Positions 1 through 10,300 are shown, counted from the stretch's first letter. The stretch: 42,376 bases of DNA from Candidatus Omnitrophota bacterium (GCA_903856085.1 CAIOAT010000003.1:128318-170693); one strand, 5' to 3'. The notes: generated by a model not told the origin, from the letters alone. Numbers and translations: made by a program.

Positions 1-30
1 GGGGTCGTCGAGCGTGGATCGTGGTGCTAA

Positions 31-1080
31 TTACTTTTCGGAAGATATCCCGAGTTTTTTCTCGAGCTCTGCGACGCGTTTTTTAAGTGCGCGAACATCT
101 TCAAGCGTTTCTGCGGCGCGAAGCTGGGCGCCGATCTGACGGCGGGCTTCCGCATAAGGACGTGCAGGTTGACCAAAGACGATCTGCTTTCCGGGGACTT
201 TCTTGTTCGAAGGAAATCCCGCGCCGGCTCCCACCATAGTCCAATCGCCGATCTCCACATGATCGCCCACTCCGACGCTTCCCCCCATCGTGACATGGGA
301 ACCGATCTTGCAGCTTCCCGAGATGCCGGTTTGAGCTGAAATGACCGTGTGGGGCCCGATCACGACATTGTGGGCGATCTGAACAAGATTGTCGATCTTG
401 CACCCTTTGCCGATGCGTGTGGAACCAATGGCCGCCCGGTCGATCGTGGCGCAAGCGCCGATCTCCACATCATCTTCGATCACCACATTGCCGATCTGGG
501 GGAGTTTTTCATGGGCGTTTGGGGTTGCGACATAACCAAAACCGTCCGCGCCGATCACGGTGCCTGCATGGATCACGATGTTAGCGCCTAATTCGCAATT
601 CTCATAAAGGGTCACATTCGGATGAATCACGGAGTTTGCTCCGATCGTGACGTTCTCGCCCACGAAAACATGCGAACAAAGGACAACGTTATCAGCCAGC
701 GCTGCGTTCTCACCCACGGTCACAAACGATTCGATCGTGACATTCTTTCCGATCTTGGCGGTCTTGGCGATCGAAGCGAGAGGAGATATTGCTCCTGGAA
801 ATTTTCTGGCAGGGAAGAGTTCCCGCAGGATTTGTGCCCATGCCCGTTTGGGGTATTCGACCTGGATCAGGACTTTGGAGGACTGAGCGATCTGTTTGGG
901 GACGATCATGCAACTGATCTCGGAGGCTTCAAGCGCCTTGAAACCTCTCTCATCTTGCGCGAAGGAAATATGCCCCTTGAGTGGGTTTTCGAAATTCGTA
1001 ATGCCTTCGATCAACATGGAGCCGTCGCCGATAATCGTACCGCCGACGAGCTTCGCGAAGTCTTCAACAGTTTTCCGCAT
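31..1080 (-). CDS. lpxD: UDP-3-O-acylglucosamine N-acyltransferase LpxD
   Basis: This enzyme adds the second 3-hydroxyacyl chain, from acyl-ACP, to UDP-3-O-acylglucosamine in the third step of lipid A synthesis in the cytoplasm. The protein is 349 residues, close to the family norm. It has an N-terminal uridine-binding domain (about 1-100), then a long left-handed beta-helix of hexapeptide repeats (about 105-310) and a charged C-terminal helix (about 320-345). QIAHNV places the expected catalytic histidine at H237, and IGADGFGY (about 176-183) is a family signature. The ATG start at 1080 fits the N-terminus [14 protein letters not shown]. It lies downstream of, and on the same strand as, the SurA/PpiD-like gene, so both may be transcribed together as an outer-membrane biogenesis unit. 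Its presence argues for a lipopolysaccharide-bearing outer membrane. Confidence 0.96.
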   Translation of the reverse strand: MRKTVEDFAKLVGGTIIGDGSMLIEGITNFENPLKGHISFAQDERGFKALEASEISCMIVPKQIAQSSKVLIQVEYPKRAWAQILRELFPARKFPGAISPLASIAKTAKIGKNVTIESFVTVGENAALADNVVLCSHVFVGENVTIGANSVIHPNVTLYENCELGANIVIHAGTVIGADGFGYVATPNAHEKLPQIGNVVIEDDVEIGACATIDRAAIGSTRIGKGCKIDNLVQIAHNVVIGPHTVISAQTGISGSCKIGSHVTMGGSVGVGDHVEIGDWTMVGAGAGFPSNKKVPGKQIVFGQPARPYAEARRQIGAQLRAAETLEDVRALKKRVAELEKKLGISSEK

Positions 1081-1088
1081 GAGGGGAC

Positions 1089-1796
1089 CTATTTTTTTGC
1101 CGTGACAGTTTTAGCAGCAGCCGCGGGAACAGGGACGGAGGTGGGTGACGGTTCTTTGAAGGTTTCCGGCGGCTCTTCCTTCCTGGATTCCGAAAGAGCG
1201 AGATAATCTTTTAAAGCGGCGCGTTTATTGACATCGTTCGTCCACGCCATGAAATTCGTTTTTTGTTTTACTGCAGCTTCTTCTTTCGCCTTCGGGTCTG
1301 TAAGTTTGTCAGTCCCGGCCGGTACAAAACTTGCGATTTTTGTGCGCAAGAGTTTCTGGATACGTATGAACTCTCTCAGGCCTTCTTCAAATTCCCGCGG
1401 AGAAAGATGAAGTGTGCGGGTGAGCCAGATCCTGTATTGTTCTGCCGTCGGGCTGACCAGACCTTGCTGCTTGAGGATATTCGCGATCTCCCCACGGACC
1501 TCTTCATCCGTGATGTTGATCCCTTTGTGTTTAGCCTCTCGGGAATAAATAATGTTCTGCCAAGTGTAATCGCGCAGAAGGTCCGGGTCTTCGAGCGGTT
1601 TTTCGGAAGGCATGAAAAGTTGCGTGGCGCGGTAGAACTGGTTGTATTCCTGAAAGGTCACGGACTTTCCGAAGGCCTCGCCCGCGTATCGGCCTTCCTT
1701 CTTGAGAGCGCTGACAGAATAGCCGCCCCAAAGGATAAAAGATCCGACCACGACCCAGATGATGACTTTAGTATGTTTCCGAAAAATCTTTAGCAT
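1089..1796 (-). CDS. Membrane-anchored SurA/PpiD N-terminal-domain protein (no PPIase domain)
   Basis: The protein is 235 residues. It begins with a short basic stretch and one transmembrane helix ([19 protein letters not shown], about residues 9-27), so it should be anchored in the inner membrane facing the periplasm. The following region (about 45-170) is helical and resembles the SurA/PpiD N-terminal chaperone domain, with a typical [10 protein letters not shown] segment. The tail (about 200-235) is rich in Pro, Ala, Lys and Thr. No parvulin peptidyl-prolyl isomerase domain follows, so it may be a chaperone only, or a truncated relative of PpiD. I chose the internal ATG at 1796 over an upstream in-frame one because it puts the basic residues and helix at the N-terminus. 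It sits just upstream of lpxD, 8 nt apart, which suits a role in envelope assembly. Confidence 0.75.
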   Translation of the reverse strand: MLKIFRKHTKVIIWVVVGSFILWGGYSVSALKKEGRYAGEAFGKSVTFQEYNQFYRATQLFMPSEKPLEDPDLLRDYTWQNIIYSREAKHKGINITDEEVRGEIANILKQQGLVSPTAEQYRIWLTRTLHLSPREFEEGLREFIRIQKLLRTKIASFVPAGTDKLTDPKAKEEAAVKQKTNFMAWTNDVNKRAALKDYLALSESRKEEPPETFKEPSPTSVPVPAAAAKTVTAKK

Positions 1797-1912
1797 GATG
1801 GCGCATAATGTAACACAAGGCGAAAAATAGGGGAAGGGGAAAAGCCGGACTTGTAAAAATGAAAAGCAAGAAGGCGTATGTTGCAAGCCAAGCGTATTTT
1901 CCATAAAAAATG

Positions 1913-1941
1913 TTGATAAGCCTGTTTTCCAGATATATCAT
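1913..1941 (+). promoter_or_regulatory. Sigma-70 promoter of the pilin-like cluster, possibly leaderless
   Basis: TTGATA and TATCAT are separated by 17 bases. The -10 box ends only 6 bases before the ATG of the first prepilin gene, and no ribosome binding site precedes that ATG. Transcription should therefore begin at or beside the start codon. Confidence 0.55.
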
Positions 1942-1947
1942 AAGTGC

Positions 1948-2319
1948 ATGAATAAGAAAGGGATGGCTCTAGTCGAGATCGTCGTGAGCATGCTTGTTTT
2001 GGCGGTTTCCGCTTTAGCGGTCACGGCAACGATTGCCATGGTGAATGGCAAGGAGATGAGAAGTGCCGGTGGCAGCAGTCTTGATCTCCAGGCCTTAAGC
2101 GCTGCGAGAGAAACCCTTGAGTTGTTGAAGAATGCTGTGAGCACCGATCCCACACATGCCGCGCCGCTCGTAGTTTCCGCGACGCCCTACAATACGACCA
2201 GTTCGCTCCCCGCCGTCTTTAAGAATGCCCCCGTCAATGGGACGAGGACCTATCTGGTTTCGGATGTTGCCGGGGGTGCTTTAAAGAAAGTGACTGTGAC
2301 CGTTCAATGGACCGATTAA
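1948..2319 (+). CDS. Prepilin-type minor pilin, PilV/GspI-like
   Basis: The 123-residue protein starts with a type III signal: a short basic leader ending in Gly (MNKKG), then MALVEIVVSMLVLAVSAL, with the conserved Glu at position +5 of the mature protein. A prepilin peptidase should cleave after Gly5 and the mature subunit would enter a type IV pilus or type II secretion pseudopilus. The remainder (about 40-123) is a small globular domain without strong family features. Position first in a run of V/W/X-like genes supports a PilV or GspI role. It overlaps the next gene by 13 bases. No Shine-Dalgarno is visible and the promoter abuts the start codon. Confidence 0.8.
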   Translation: MNKKGMALVEIVVSMLVLAVSALAVTATIAMVNGKEMRSAGGSSLDLQALSAARETLELLKNAVSTDPTHAAPLVVSATPYNTTSSLPAVFKNAPVNGTRTYLVSDVAGGALKKVTVTVQWTD

Positions 2320-2867
2320 AAAGATCAGAGGGAGGGTTTACCCTCATCGAACTTGTGATTGCCCTGGCACTCGTTGCCGTCGTTTTGATTTCAGCTTCTA
2401 ATCTTCTGATCAATTTTGGAAGATTTTCCGCGAGTGTTGTCAAATCCGAGGCATCGCTTATGGGGACAACGTTGGGCGCTTTTGAGGAAATTGTTAGCAG
2501 GATTACCGCGGCTAACGAGGTGACCATTCCAGCGGCTAATTTTTCTGCGCCTTCCATCGACATAAGGATCAGTCCAGCGGGGGCGCCAGCCAATTCGAGC
2601 CACGCCAGTGACGTCTACCATACTTATTGGAAGAACGGTAATCAGATCCAATATAAAACCAACACCGGCTCAGCTCCCGCATATGGATCCGGTGTCGGAA
2701 CCGTGATCGCGACGGAGATCACTTCTTTGTCCTTCACTCGACCCGGTACAGACAAGAACACAATCAATGTGATCCTCGAAGCTCAGTCTGCCAGCGGACC
2801 TACAAATTCAACGTCGAAAGAACATTTGGAAACAACAGTCGTTATGCGGTCAAGGAGCGCAGTCTAG
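2307..2867 (+). CDS. Prepilin-type minor pilin, PilW/GspJ-like
   Basis: The 186-residue protein has the class III prepilin signal EGG|FTLIELVIALALVAVV near residues 8-26, with Glu at mature position +5. The leader is nine or ten residues long and basic. The C-terminal region (about 60-186) is rich in Ser, Thr, Ala and Asn, as in PilW/GspJ minor pilins that help prime pilus assembly at the inner membrane. The start overlaps the end of the preceding gene by 13 bases, which indicates translational coupling, and 2 bases separate it from the following PilX-like gene. The assignment to W/J rests on order and size, not on a domain search. Confidence 0.75.
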   Translation: MDRLKRSEGGFTLIELVIALALVAVVLISASNLLINFGRFSASVVKSEASLMGTTLGAFEEIVSRITAANEVTIPAANFSAPSIDIRISPAGAPANSSHASDVYHTYWKNGNQIQYKTNTGSAPAYGSGVGTVIATEITSLSFTRPGTDKNTINVILEAQSASGPTNSTSKEHLETTVVMRSRSAV

Positions 2868-2869
2868 CT

Positions 2870-3163
2870 ATGAAAAAAGGATTCTCGCTGATCGCAGTTT
2901 TGGCGGTCGTTATCATGATCGCGTTGGGTACGGTGACCGTTCTTCAATCGGTAGGCAGTCAAACTAGTATGAAGGGGAATAACCTTCAGGAGGTCAAGGC
3001 TCAGTATTTTGCCGAAGCCGGCATGCAATATGCCCTATGGAGATGTAGGACAAGCGGTAGCGGTTGCGCTACTGAGCCACTCGTCATAGACGGAACAACC
3101 ATCGCTATTAATGCCAGCGCTTCGCCTCAGATTACACTTACGGTCAATTATTCCAATGTTTAA
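2870..3163 (+). CDS. PilX/GspK-like minor pilin lacking Glu+5
   Basis: The 97-residue protein begins MKKG|FSLIAVLAVVIMIALG. This is a prepilin peptidase site followed by a hydrophobic helix, but mature position +5 is Ala instead of Glu. Loss of Glu5 is typical of GspK/PilX-type tip subunits. A short segment with AEAGMQYALW near residue 48 matches the AEAGM-type stretch often seen after the helix in PilX-family proteins. It is much shorter than normal GspK (about 300 residues), so it is probably a compact PilX form. It is the third of four closely packed pilin-like genes. Confidence 0.7.
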   Translation: MKKGFSLIAVLAVVIMIALGTVTVLQSVGSQTSMKGNNLQEVKAQYFAEAGMQYALWRCRTSGSGCATEPLVIDGTTIAINASASPQITLTVNYSNV

Positions 3164-3203
3164 ACCTAGAAAAGCTGCGCGGAGATGTTCCAAGGAGGAG
3201 AGG

Positions 3204-3596
3204 GTGAGTCAGGAGCGAGGATTTAGTATGGCGGAGATTTTGACAACGATCGTTGTTTTAGCTGCTATCGCGATGCTTGCAGCACCCATTTTCTCCAAAG
3301 GAAAGGCCCAAGCCGAGGCAAGTCAAGCGATTGCTTATCTGAGGACCGTGAGAACCGCCCAGAGAATGTATTACGCGAAGAACGGTGCCTATTCATGTCG
3401 CACAGCCACTACGGAGTGTGATAGCGCTACGAAGATAAAGAGCGTTCTCGGTGTTGAAATTCCGACGGGCAATTATTCTTATACTGTGACGGCAACTGCG
3501 ACAACTTTTACAGCGACGGCTACCGGCAATGGAAATACGATCACCCTTACTCAGGCTGGCGAATGGGCTGGTTATACCCCTCTACCGACAAACTGA
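3204..3596 (+). CDS. Type IV pilin-like protein, tandem copy 1
   Basis: The 130-residue protein has a short leader (VSQERG), a cleavage site before FSMAEILTTIVVLAAIA, and Glu at mature position +5. I chose the GTG at 3204 because AAGGAGGAG lies just upstream with suitable spacing. The upstream ATGs would add about 30 unlikely residues. After the helix comes YLRTVRTAQRMYYAKNGAY, the region where type IVa pilins leave the N-terminal helix, then a small Thr/Ala-rich beta domain with two cysteines that could form a disulfide. It is paralogous to the next gene (shared YLR-xx-R and MYYA-NG-Y segments), so the two arose by tandem duplication. It overlaps nothing and follows the PilX-like gene by 40 bases. 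Confidence 0.8.
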   Translation: MSQERGFSMAEILTTIVVLAAIAMLAAPIFSKGKAQAEASQAIAYLRTVRTAQRMYYAKNGAYSCRTATTECDSATKIKSVLGVEIPTGNYSYTVTATATTFTATATGNGNTITLTQAGEWAGYTPLPTN

Positions 3597-3747
3597 GCGG
3601 ATGCTCCAACAGCGCAAGCTGAAGAGAAGTGTTTTTTTGAAAAACGGGCACGAGAAATAAATCTTCTGGTGAATCGATCGGCGATTGTCTTGAATGGAAT
3701 TCTTGGAGCAGGGTGCTTTTAAAATATCCGAAAGAGAGGAATTTGAC

Positions 3748-4128
3748 ATGCGAAAAGGTTTTACTCTGATAGAACTTTTTGTGACAATTCTCATCATGGC
3801 TGTTCTTGCTGCGCTCGCGTTCCCCGGTTATTCCAAAACAATACAAAAACGCGAAGCGAGCCAGGCGGCGACTTATTTGCGGGCCATCCGGCTTGCGGAA
3901 AAGATGTACTACGCCAGGAATGGCACTTATGCGTGTATTTCATCTTGCGGCAACGCGAGTGCTATCAAAACGGCTCTTGGAGTCGAAGTCGCGGATGGAC
4001 ACTACGTTTTTACCGTAGCAGCCACATCGACAACGTTCTCAGTAACGGCCACCGGATATACGAAAACGATCATCCTGGACCAAGATGGTAATTGGACCGG
4101 GACCTATAGTCCGTTGCCGCCAAGCTGA
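3748..4128 (+). CDS. Type IV pilin-like protein, tandem copy 2
   Basis: The 126-residue protein has a textbook class III signal, MRKG|FTLIELFVTILIMAVLAAL, with Glu at +5. AGAGAGGA 8 bases upstream supports the ATG at 3748. The post-helix region YLRAIRLAEKMYYARNGTY and the short C-terminal domain with two cysteines (ACISSCGN) match the neighbouring copy. Both end in a PLP-rich tail. The small size fits a pseudopilin or a compact major pilin. A 151-base spacer separates the two copies, so they may be expressed at different levels. No pilus ATPase, platform protein or prepilin peptidase gene is in this window; assembly would depend on genes elsewhere. Confidence 0.82.
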   Translation: MRKGFTLIELFVTILIMAVLAALAFPGYSKTIQKREASQAATYLRAIRLAEKMYYARNGTYACISSCGNASAIKTALGVEVADGHYVFTVAATSTTFSVTATGYTKTIILDQDGNWTGTYSPLPPS

Positions 4129-4262
4129 GGAGTCCCTCGTCTCGGATTTCATCTCGCCGTCGACTTTTTGAAAAATAGAGTACGCTTTATAAGACGGAAA
4201 TCTGTTCTGATGAATCCGGGGCACATCTGTTTTGAATTTTCTGCGATTGCGATGCGAGTTTA

Positions 4263-4291
4263 TTGACATTCCCGAAATGCTTTTGTATGAT
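4263..4291 (+). promoter_or_regulatory. Consensus sigma-70 promoter for guaB3 with a long 5' leader
   Basis: TTGACA and TATGAT are separated by exactly 17 bases. The predicted start near 4298 leaves about 160 bases of untranslated leader before guaB3. The leader is U-rich; I see no recognised riboswitch in it. The whole 329-base gap from 4129 holds this promoter and leader but no convincing gene. Confidence 0.75.
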
Positions 4292-4457
4292 ACCGCAAAT
4301 GGGACAGCAATCAGTTCGACTTACACACTTTTTCAAGCAAAAGCCGCAAAGATTTTTTCCTACCCGTTTGTCTTCTCGTATATTTTTAAGCGCACAACCG
4401 TTGTTCTCCAAAACAGTTTATCCCATTATTTTTCACGATTAACCGGAGGAGTTTACC

Positions 4458-5618
4458 ATGTCAGTTTTTATCGGACGAGAACGTAAAGCACGAAGGGCCT
4501 ATGGTTTTGACGAGATCGCTCTCGTGCCCGGAGACAAGACCATCAATCCGGATGAAGTCGATATCAAGATGCCTTTGGGAAAGATGACCCTCGATATTCC
4601 TTTTTTGGCGTCAGCGATGGACGGCGTGGTGGACCCGAAGTTCGCAATCGCTATGGGAAAACTCGGCGGCCTTGCCGTCCTGAACCTCGAAGGGATCTAC
4701 ACCCGCTACGATGATTATGAATCGATCCTTGAGGAAATCGCCAAGTCCTCACCGGAAAAGGCGACCGAACTCGTTCAGAAGCTTTATGTGAAGCCTATCA
4801 GCGAAAAGCTGATCGCCAAACGCATTCACGAGATCAAAAAGGCCAAAGTGCCTTGTGCTGTTTCCGCGATTCCTCAGCGAGCCGAACGTTTCGGCAAGAT
4901 TGCTGAAGAAGCGGGCGTCGATATCTTCGTTGTTCAGTCCACAGTCACTTCGGTGAAACATATTTCCAAGGCTTACCCTTGCGTGGATTTTAAGAAACTT
5001 TGCAAGAAGATGAAGGTCCCCGTGATCCTGGGCAATTGTGTGACCTATAAGGTTGCCTTGGAACTCGCCGAGACCGGCTGTGCAGGACTTCTGGTTGGTG
5101 TTGGTCCGGGCTCCGCTTGCACATCGCGAGGAGTGCTCGGGATCGGTGTCCCGCAGGTGACGGCAATCGCAGATTGCGCCGCGGCGCGTGAGTTCTATTA
5201 CAAAAAGACCGGAAGATATGTGCCGATCATCGCGGATGGCGGGATGTCCTCCGGCGGCGATATCTGCAAGTCCATCGCCTCCGGCGCCGATGGCGTTATG
5301 GTGGGGTCAGCTTTTGCCAGGACGAAGGAAGCGCCCGGCCGGGGTTTTCACTGGGGGATGGCCACGCCGCACGCGAACTTACCCCGTGGGACTCGCATCC
5401 ATGTTGGGACGACGGGTTCGCTTGAAGAGATCCTTTTTGGCCCCGCGCGTTTGGATGATGGGACACAGAACCTGGTGGGCGCACTTCGCACGTCGATGGG
5501 TTGTGTCGGCGCTGCCAACATTCGCGAAATGCAGATGACCGAGATCGTAATCGCTCCGGCCATCAAGACCGAAGGGAAATTGTTCCAAGCCGCTCAGAAA
5601 TTGGGAATGTGTAAATAA
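4458..5618 (+). CDS. guaB3: IMP dehydrogenase, GuaB3 type (no CBS domains)
   Basis: This enzyme should oxidise IMP to XMP with NAD+, the first committed step to GMP, in the cytoplasm. The protein is 386 residues and is a single TIM-barrel with no Bateman (CBS) insertion, unlike ordinary GuaB of about 490 residues. The active-site loop reads GPGSACTSRGVLGIGVPQ with the nucleophilic cysteine at C221. The phosphate-binding region IADGGMSSGGDICK follows. HWGMATPHANLPRG (about 298-311) is typical of the GuaB3 subfamily. A strong GGAGGA site precedes the ATG. Because guaA is immediately downstream, it is plausibly the working IMP dehydrogenase. GuaB3 proteins were long listed as of unknown function, so activity should be considered inferred. 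Confidence 0.85.
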   Translation: MSVFIGRERKARRAYGFDEIALVPGDKTINPDEVDIKMPLGKMTLDIPFLASAMDGVVDPKFAIAMGKLGGLAVLNLEGIYTRYDDYESILEEIAKSSPEKATELVQKLYVKPISEKLIAKRIHEIKKAKVPCAVSAIPQRAERFGKIAEEAGVDIFVVQSTVTSVKHISKAYPCVDFKKLCKKMKVPVILGNCVTYKVALELAETGCAGLLVGVGPGSACTSRGVLGIGVPQVTAIADCAAAREFYYKKTGRYVPIIADGGMSSGGDICKSIASGADGVMVGSAFARTKEAPGRGFHWGMATPHANLPRGTRIHVGTTGSLEEILFGPARLDDGTQNLVGALRTSMGCVGAANIREMQMTEIVIAPAIKTEGKLFQAAQKLGMCK

Positions 5619-5708
5619 TAGACTAGAGACCACAGACTCGTAGAGATGGCAGACCGAAAGTTTTGAAGTCTCTCGTCCCCATTCTCCAGTCTTAATGCTG
5701 AGGAAACC

Positions 5709-7250
5709 GTGGAAGAAAATATTGTCGTTCTGGATTTTGGATCGCAGTACACGCAGTTGATCGCCCGGCGCGTGCGTGAGAACAAGGTATTCTCTAAAGT
5801 TCTTCCGTTCAATGCGCCGCTTGAAAAGATCCTTGCTGAAAAACCCACGGGCATCATTCTTTCTGGTTCTCCGGCCAATGTTTACGCCAAAGATTCACCC
5901 CTTCCCGACAGGCGTCTCCTGCTTTGCGGGGTTCCGATCCTCGGTATTTGTTACGGCATGCAAGTGACGGCACACCTTTTCGGCGGGCGCGTTCATAAAT
6001 CCAATAAGCGCGAGTATGGATTTTCCGAGCTTCACATTGATAAACCGCAGAGTCCGCTTTTCAAGGGTCTTCCGAAGCGTCTGACGTGTTGGATGAGCCA
6101 CGGGGATAAGCTGGAGCGTCTTCCCGGAGGATTTGAACGCCTTGCGCATACGGAGAACGCGCCGTTTGCGGCTATGGGTGATGCCAAGCGGAAGATCTAT
6201 TGCATTCAGTTCCATGCCGAGGTTGCTCATACGCCGCTCGGTTCCAAGATCCTCAAGAACTTCCTTTCCAGCGTTTGCGGTTGTCGCATGACCTGGACGC
6301 CGGAATCCTTCATCACGGAAAGTATCCGGCATATTCGCCGGCAAGTGGGTGGCGACCGGGTGGTGCTCGGGCTTTCTGGAGGTGTTGATTCCTCGGTGGC
6401 GGCGGTACTCCTTCATAAGGCGATTGGTAAAAAACTCAATTGCATCTTTGTGGATAACGGGCTTCTGCGGCTGGGTGAAGCCGAAAAAGTCGAGAATACT
6501 TTCCGCGGGCACTTCAAGATGAACCTTAAGGTGGTGGATGCTGAGCAGATCTTTTTGTCGCGTCTCAAAGGCGAGATTGATCCTGAAAAAAAACGCAAGA
6601 TCATCGGGAAGGCTTTTATCGATGTGTTTACCACCGAAGCCAAAAAACTCGGGAAGGTACCGTTCCTCGCGCAGGGGACACTTTATCCGGATGTGATCGA
6701 ATCGGTTTCCTACCATGGCGGGCCCACGAGCGTGATCAAGAGCCACCATAATGTGGGCGGTCTTCCGAAAGATATGAAATTTAAACTGGTCGAGCCGCTT
6801 AAGGAGCTTTTTAAGGATGAGGTCCGCGCAGTCGGACGTGCGCTTGGGATCGATAAGGACATTGTCGGGCGTCAGCCTTTTCCGGGCCCGGGACTTGCGG
6901 TGCGTATTCTCGGGGAAGTGAATAAAAAACGCTGTGATCTTCTACGACAGGCGGATTGGATTGTGATCGATGAGATCAAGAAGGCGGGATTTTACGACAA
7001 GGTCTGGCAGTCTTTTGCCGTGTTGCTTCCGGTCCAGAGCGTTGGTGTCATGGGGGATGAACGTACGTATGAGAACGCGGTGGCGGTGCGCGCCGTGACC
7101 TCCCAGGATGGCATGACCGCGGATTGGGCGAAGCTTCCGCCTGAACTTTTGGGCCGTATTTCCAACCGCATTATCAATGAAGTGCGCGGCATTAACCGCG
7201 TTTGTTACGATATCTCCAGCAAGCCCCCGGCCACGATTGAGTGGGAGTAA
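5709..7250 (+). CDS. guaA: GMP synthase (glutamine-hydrolysing)
   Basis: GuaA converts XMP to GMP using ATP and glutamine. The 513-residue protein has three parts. The first is a class I glutamine amidotransferase (about 1-190) with the nucleophile in LGICYGMQ (near C81) and His/Glu in FHAEVAHT. The second is an ATP pyrophosphatase domain with the PP-loop [13 protein letters not shown] (near 219-231). The third is a C-terminal dimerisation domain with [15 protein letters not shown] and the canonical end PPATIEWE. The start is GTG with a GAGGA site 6-8 bases upstream and gives the standard N-terminus [19 protein letters not shown]. It follows guaB3 by 90 bases, so the two steps from IMP to GMP are adjacent. 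Confidence 0.97.
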   Translation: MEENIVVLDFGSQYTQLIARRVRENKVFSKVLPFNAPLEKILAEKPTGIILSGSPANVYAKDSPLPDRRLLLCGVPILGICYGMQVTAHLFGGRVHKSNKREYGFSELHIDKPQSPLFKGLPKRLTCWMSHGDKLERLPGGFERLAHTENAPFAAMGDAKRKIYCIQFHAEVAHTPLGSKILKNFLSSVCGCRMTWTPESFITESIRHIRRQVGGDRVVLGLSGGVDSSVAAVLLHKAIGKKLNCIFVDNGLLRLGEAEKVENTFRGHFKMNLKVVDAEQIFLSRLKGEIDPEKKRKIIGKAFIDVFTTEAKKLGKVPFLAQGTLYPDVIESVSYHGGPTSVIKSHHNVGGLPKDMKFKLVEPLKELFKDEVRAVGRALGIDKDIVGRQPFPGPGLAVRILGEVNKKRCDLLRQADWIVIDEIKKAGFYDKVWQSFAVLLPVQSVGVMGDERTYENAVAVRAVTSQDGMTADWAKLPPELLGRISNRIINEVRGINRVCYDISSKPPATIEWE

Positions 7251-7254
7251 TTCT

Positions 7255-7334
7255 GGGGAACGGGGAACGTCGAACGGGCAACGTTCAAAAACCCATGATG
7301 AATTTTTATTTTCGTTCCCCGTTAACCGTTCCCC
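7255..7334. repeat. Palindromic GGGGAACGGGGAACG spacer between guaA and dnaE
   Basis: The left arm at 7255-7269 is the near-reverse complement of 7313-7334 (CGTTCCCCGTTAACCGTTCCCC without its last bases), with an internal GAACGG unit between them. The RNA would fold into a long hairpin. There is no U-run after it, so it is not a standard terminator. It could be an intergenic repeat or an RNA-processing site. Confidence 0.55.
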
Positions 7335-7350
7335 GAGAAACGCGTAAGCC

Positions 7351-10300
7351 ATGAGCCACAGCGACTTCGTCCATCTTCACTGTCACACCGAATTCAGTCT
7401 TCTCGATGCCACCTGCAAGATCGATGAGCTCATGACCCGTGCCAAGGAGCTTCGCTTTCCGGCGCTCGCCATGACTGATAACGGCAATCTCTTTGGGGCC
7501 ATCCAGTTTTATTCCAAGGCCATGAAAGAGGGAATCAAACCCATCATCGGCTTGGGCACGTACGTGGCTCCCGGTTCCCGTCTTGAAAAGCAGGCCCATG
7601 GTATCAAGGAAGCCTCCTTTCATCTTACACTTCTGGCCACCAACGAGCAGGGTTACCGGAATCTTATGAAACTCGCGAGTATTGGATACACCGAGGGTTT
7701 CTATTACCGGCCGCGTGTGGATAAAGAAGTGCTCAAGGAATATTCGGAAGGGCTGATCGCTCTCTCCGGCGGGCTCAAGGGAGAGGTTCCGTATTATCTT
7801 TATCATGATCAGGACCACGACGCGCGGAAGGTTGCGGAGGAATATGCCGGAATCTTCGGTCGGGACCGGTTCTTTCTGGAGATCATGGAGCATGGGTTGG
7901 AACCGCAGAAGAAGGTCACTCTAGGCTCTCAGAAACTCGCCAAGGAGCTCAAGCTTGGCATCGTCGCCACGAACGATGTCCACTACATCCATCAGAACCA
8001 GGCGATGGCACACGACGCCCTGATCTGCATCGGGACAGGCTCCAAGCTCGATGAGCCGAATCGCATGCGCTATCAAGGCGACCAATATTATCTCCGGTCC
8101 GCGGAAGAGATGAAGAGCCTTTTTAAGGATGTTCCTCAGGCAATCCGGTCTACGATCGAGATCGCAGAACGTTGCAACCTGGAGCTCGATTTTCATAAGA
8201 TCTTCCTGCCGCAATTTGCGCCGCCGGACGGGAAGACACAGGTCCAATACATGGAAGAACTTTGCTTCAGATTTCTTCGCGAACGATTCTTGGGCGAGAT
8301 CCCCGCAGAGTATGAGGCGCGCTTGCGCACCGAGATCACGCTTATCAGTAAAATGGGTTATATCAGCTACTTTCTGATCGTCTGGGATTTTATCAGGTTC
8401 GCCCGGGAAAAGAACATTCCCGTGGGGCCGGGCCGTGGGTCTGCGGCGGGGAGCTTGGTGGCCTACGCGCTTTACATCACGGACATTGATCCCATCAAAC
8501 ACCAACTTTACTTTGAACGTTTTCTCAATCCCGAGCGCGTGAGCATGCCGGATATTGATATTGATTTTTGCTACGAGCGTCGCGATGAGGTGATCGACTA
8601 CGTGAAACGTAAATATGGCACCCAGAATGTGGCGCAGATCATCACGTTCGGGACTATGGCGGCAAAAGCCGCCGTGCGTGACGTGGGACGGGTCATGGGG
8701 ATTCCCTATGGCGAGGTGGATCGCATCGCGAAGCTGATTCCCCTAGAGCTTAAGATCACGCTCAAACAGGCCTTGGAGCGTGAACCCGAGTTAAAAGAAA
8801 TGGTTGCGACGGACGTGAGGATCGCGCAACTGATCGAGACTTCCCAGGCGCTTGAGGGGCTCTCGCGTCATGCCTCGATCCATGCGGCCGGCGTTGTGAT
8901 CTCGGATGTGCCGCTCACGGATCACGTGCCACTTTACAAAACCGAGGATCAAATCTGCACACAATACACCATGAAGGATCTCGAAAAGATCGGCCTTCTC
9001 AAGATGGACTTCTTGGGTCTTAAGACGCTCACCGTGATCGATGAGGCGGTTAAGATCGTTCAGAAGATGCACGGCGTCAAAATCGATATCGCAAAGCTTC
9101 CCGAGGATGATCCGGCAACTTATGAGATGCTTGCCAGGGGCGATGCGCTCGGGGTGTTCCAACTTGAAAGTTCGGGGATGCGCGACATTCTCAAAAAAAT
9201 GAAGCCGAGCCACTTTGGCCATCTCGTGGCTTTGCTCGCGCTCTATCGTCCGGGACCTCTCGGCAGCGGGATGGTGGATGATTTCATCAAGCGCATGCGC
9301 GATCCCAAGTTGATCAAATACGATCATCCGGCCCTGGAGCCCAGCCTGAAAGAAACTTACGGGGTCATTCTTTACCAAGAGCAGGTCATGCGTATCGTCA
9401 GCGACCTCGCCGGGTTTACGCTTGCTCAGGCCGATTCCTTGCGCCGGGCCATCGGGAAAAAGATCCCGGAGGTGATGGCCAAGGAGAAGAAAGCTTTCAT
9501 GGATGGTGCCATGAAACGCGGAGCCAAGGAAAAGGTCGCGGAAAAGATTTGGGAACTCATCGATTACTTTTCAGGATACGGTTTTAATAAATCGCATTCC
9601 ACGGCTTACGCGGCAGTTTCCTATCAGACGGCCTACCTCAAAGCACATTATCCCGTGGAGTTCATGACGGCACTCCTTACCTCGGAAATGAATAATACCG
9701 ATAAGGTCGTGCAATACATCGAAGCTGCCAAGAAAATGGGGATCGATGTCCTGCCGCCTGCGGTGAATGAAAGTTTTTCCGATTTTACCTGTGTGGGGAA
9801 TCACATCCGGTTCGGGCTCGCGGCCATCAAAAATGTCGGCTCGACAGCCATCGAATCCATTATTGCGACAAGAATGAAAGAGGGGCCGTTCCGTTCGCTT
9901 TTTGATTTTGTTCAACGTGTGGAGCTGAGGACCTGCAACCACAAAGTGATGGAAAGTCTGATCAAGTGCGGCGCTTTTGACGAGTGGAAGCTGCACCGCT
10001 CCCAGCTCATGGCGATGCTGGATGGCGTGCTGGATATGGGGGCGAATATTCAAAAAGACCGCAGCCGCGGGCAGCTTTCTTTTTTCGAAAATAGCGGGGG
10101 AGGGCAGGAAGGTTTTCATGACCAACAGGCCGCAGTTCCAGATATCCCGGAGTGGCCGGAAAATCAAAAGCTCGCGTATGAACGAGAGCTAATCGGTTTT
10201 TATGTTTCTTCCCATCCGTTAGCGAAATACACCAAGATCCTTAAAAGCTATGCGACGGCGACTACAGCCAATCTTTCGGAGTTCAACCACCAGGCCGAGG

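Noticed and set aside
1089-1796. Full-length PpiD or SurA
   Set aside because: There is no parvulin domain; only the N-terminal chaperone-like part is present.
4232-4486. 84-residue frame upstream of guaB3
   Set aside because: It starts inside the promoter region and overlaps the true guaB3 start in another frame; there is no ribosome binding site.
5895-6749. 284-residue antisense frame across guaA
   Set aside because: It overlaps conserved GuaA motifs on the plus strand and has no start signal or family features.
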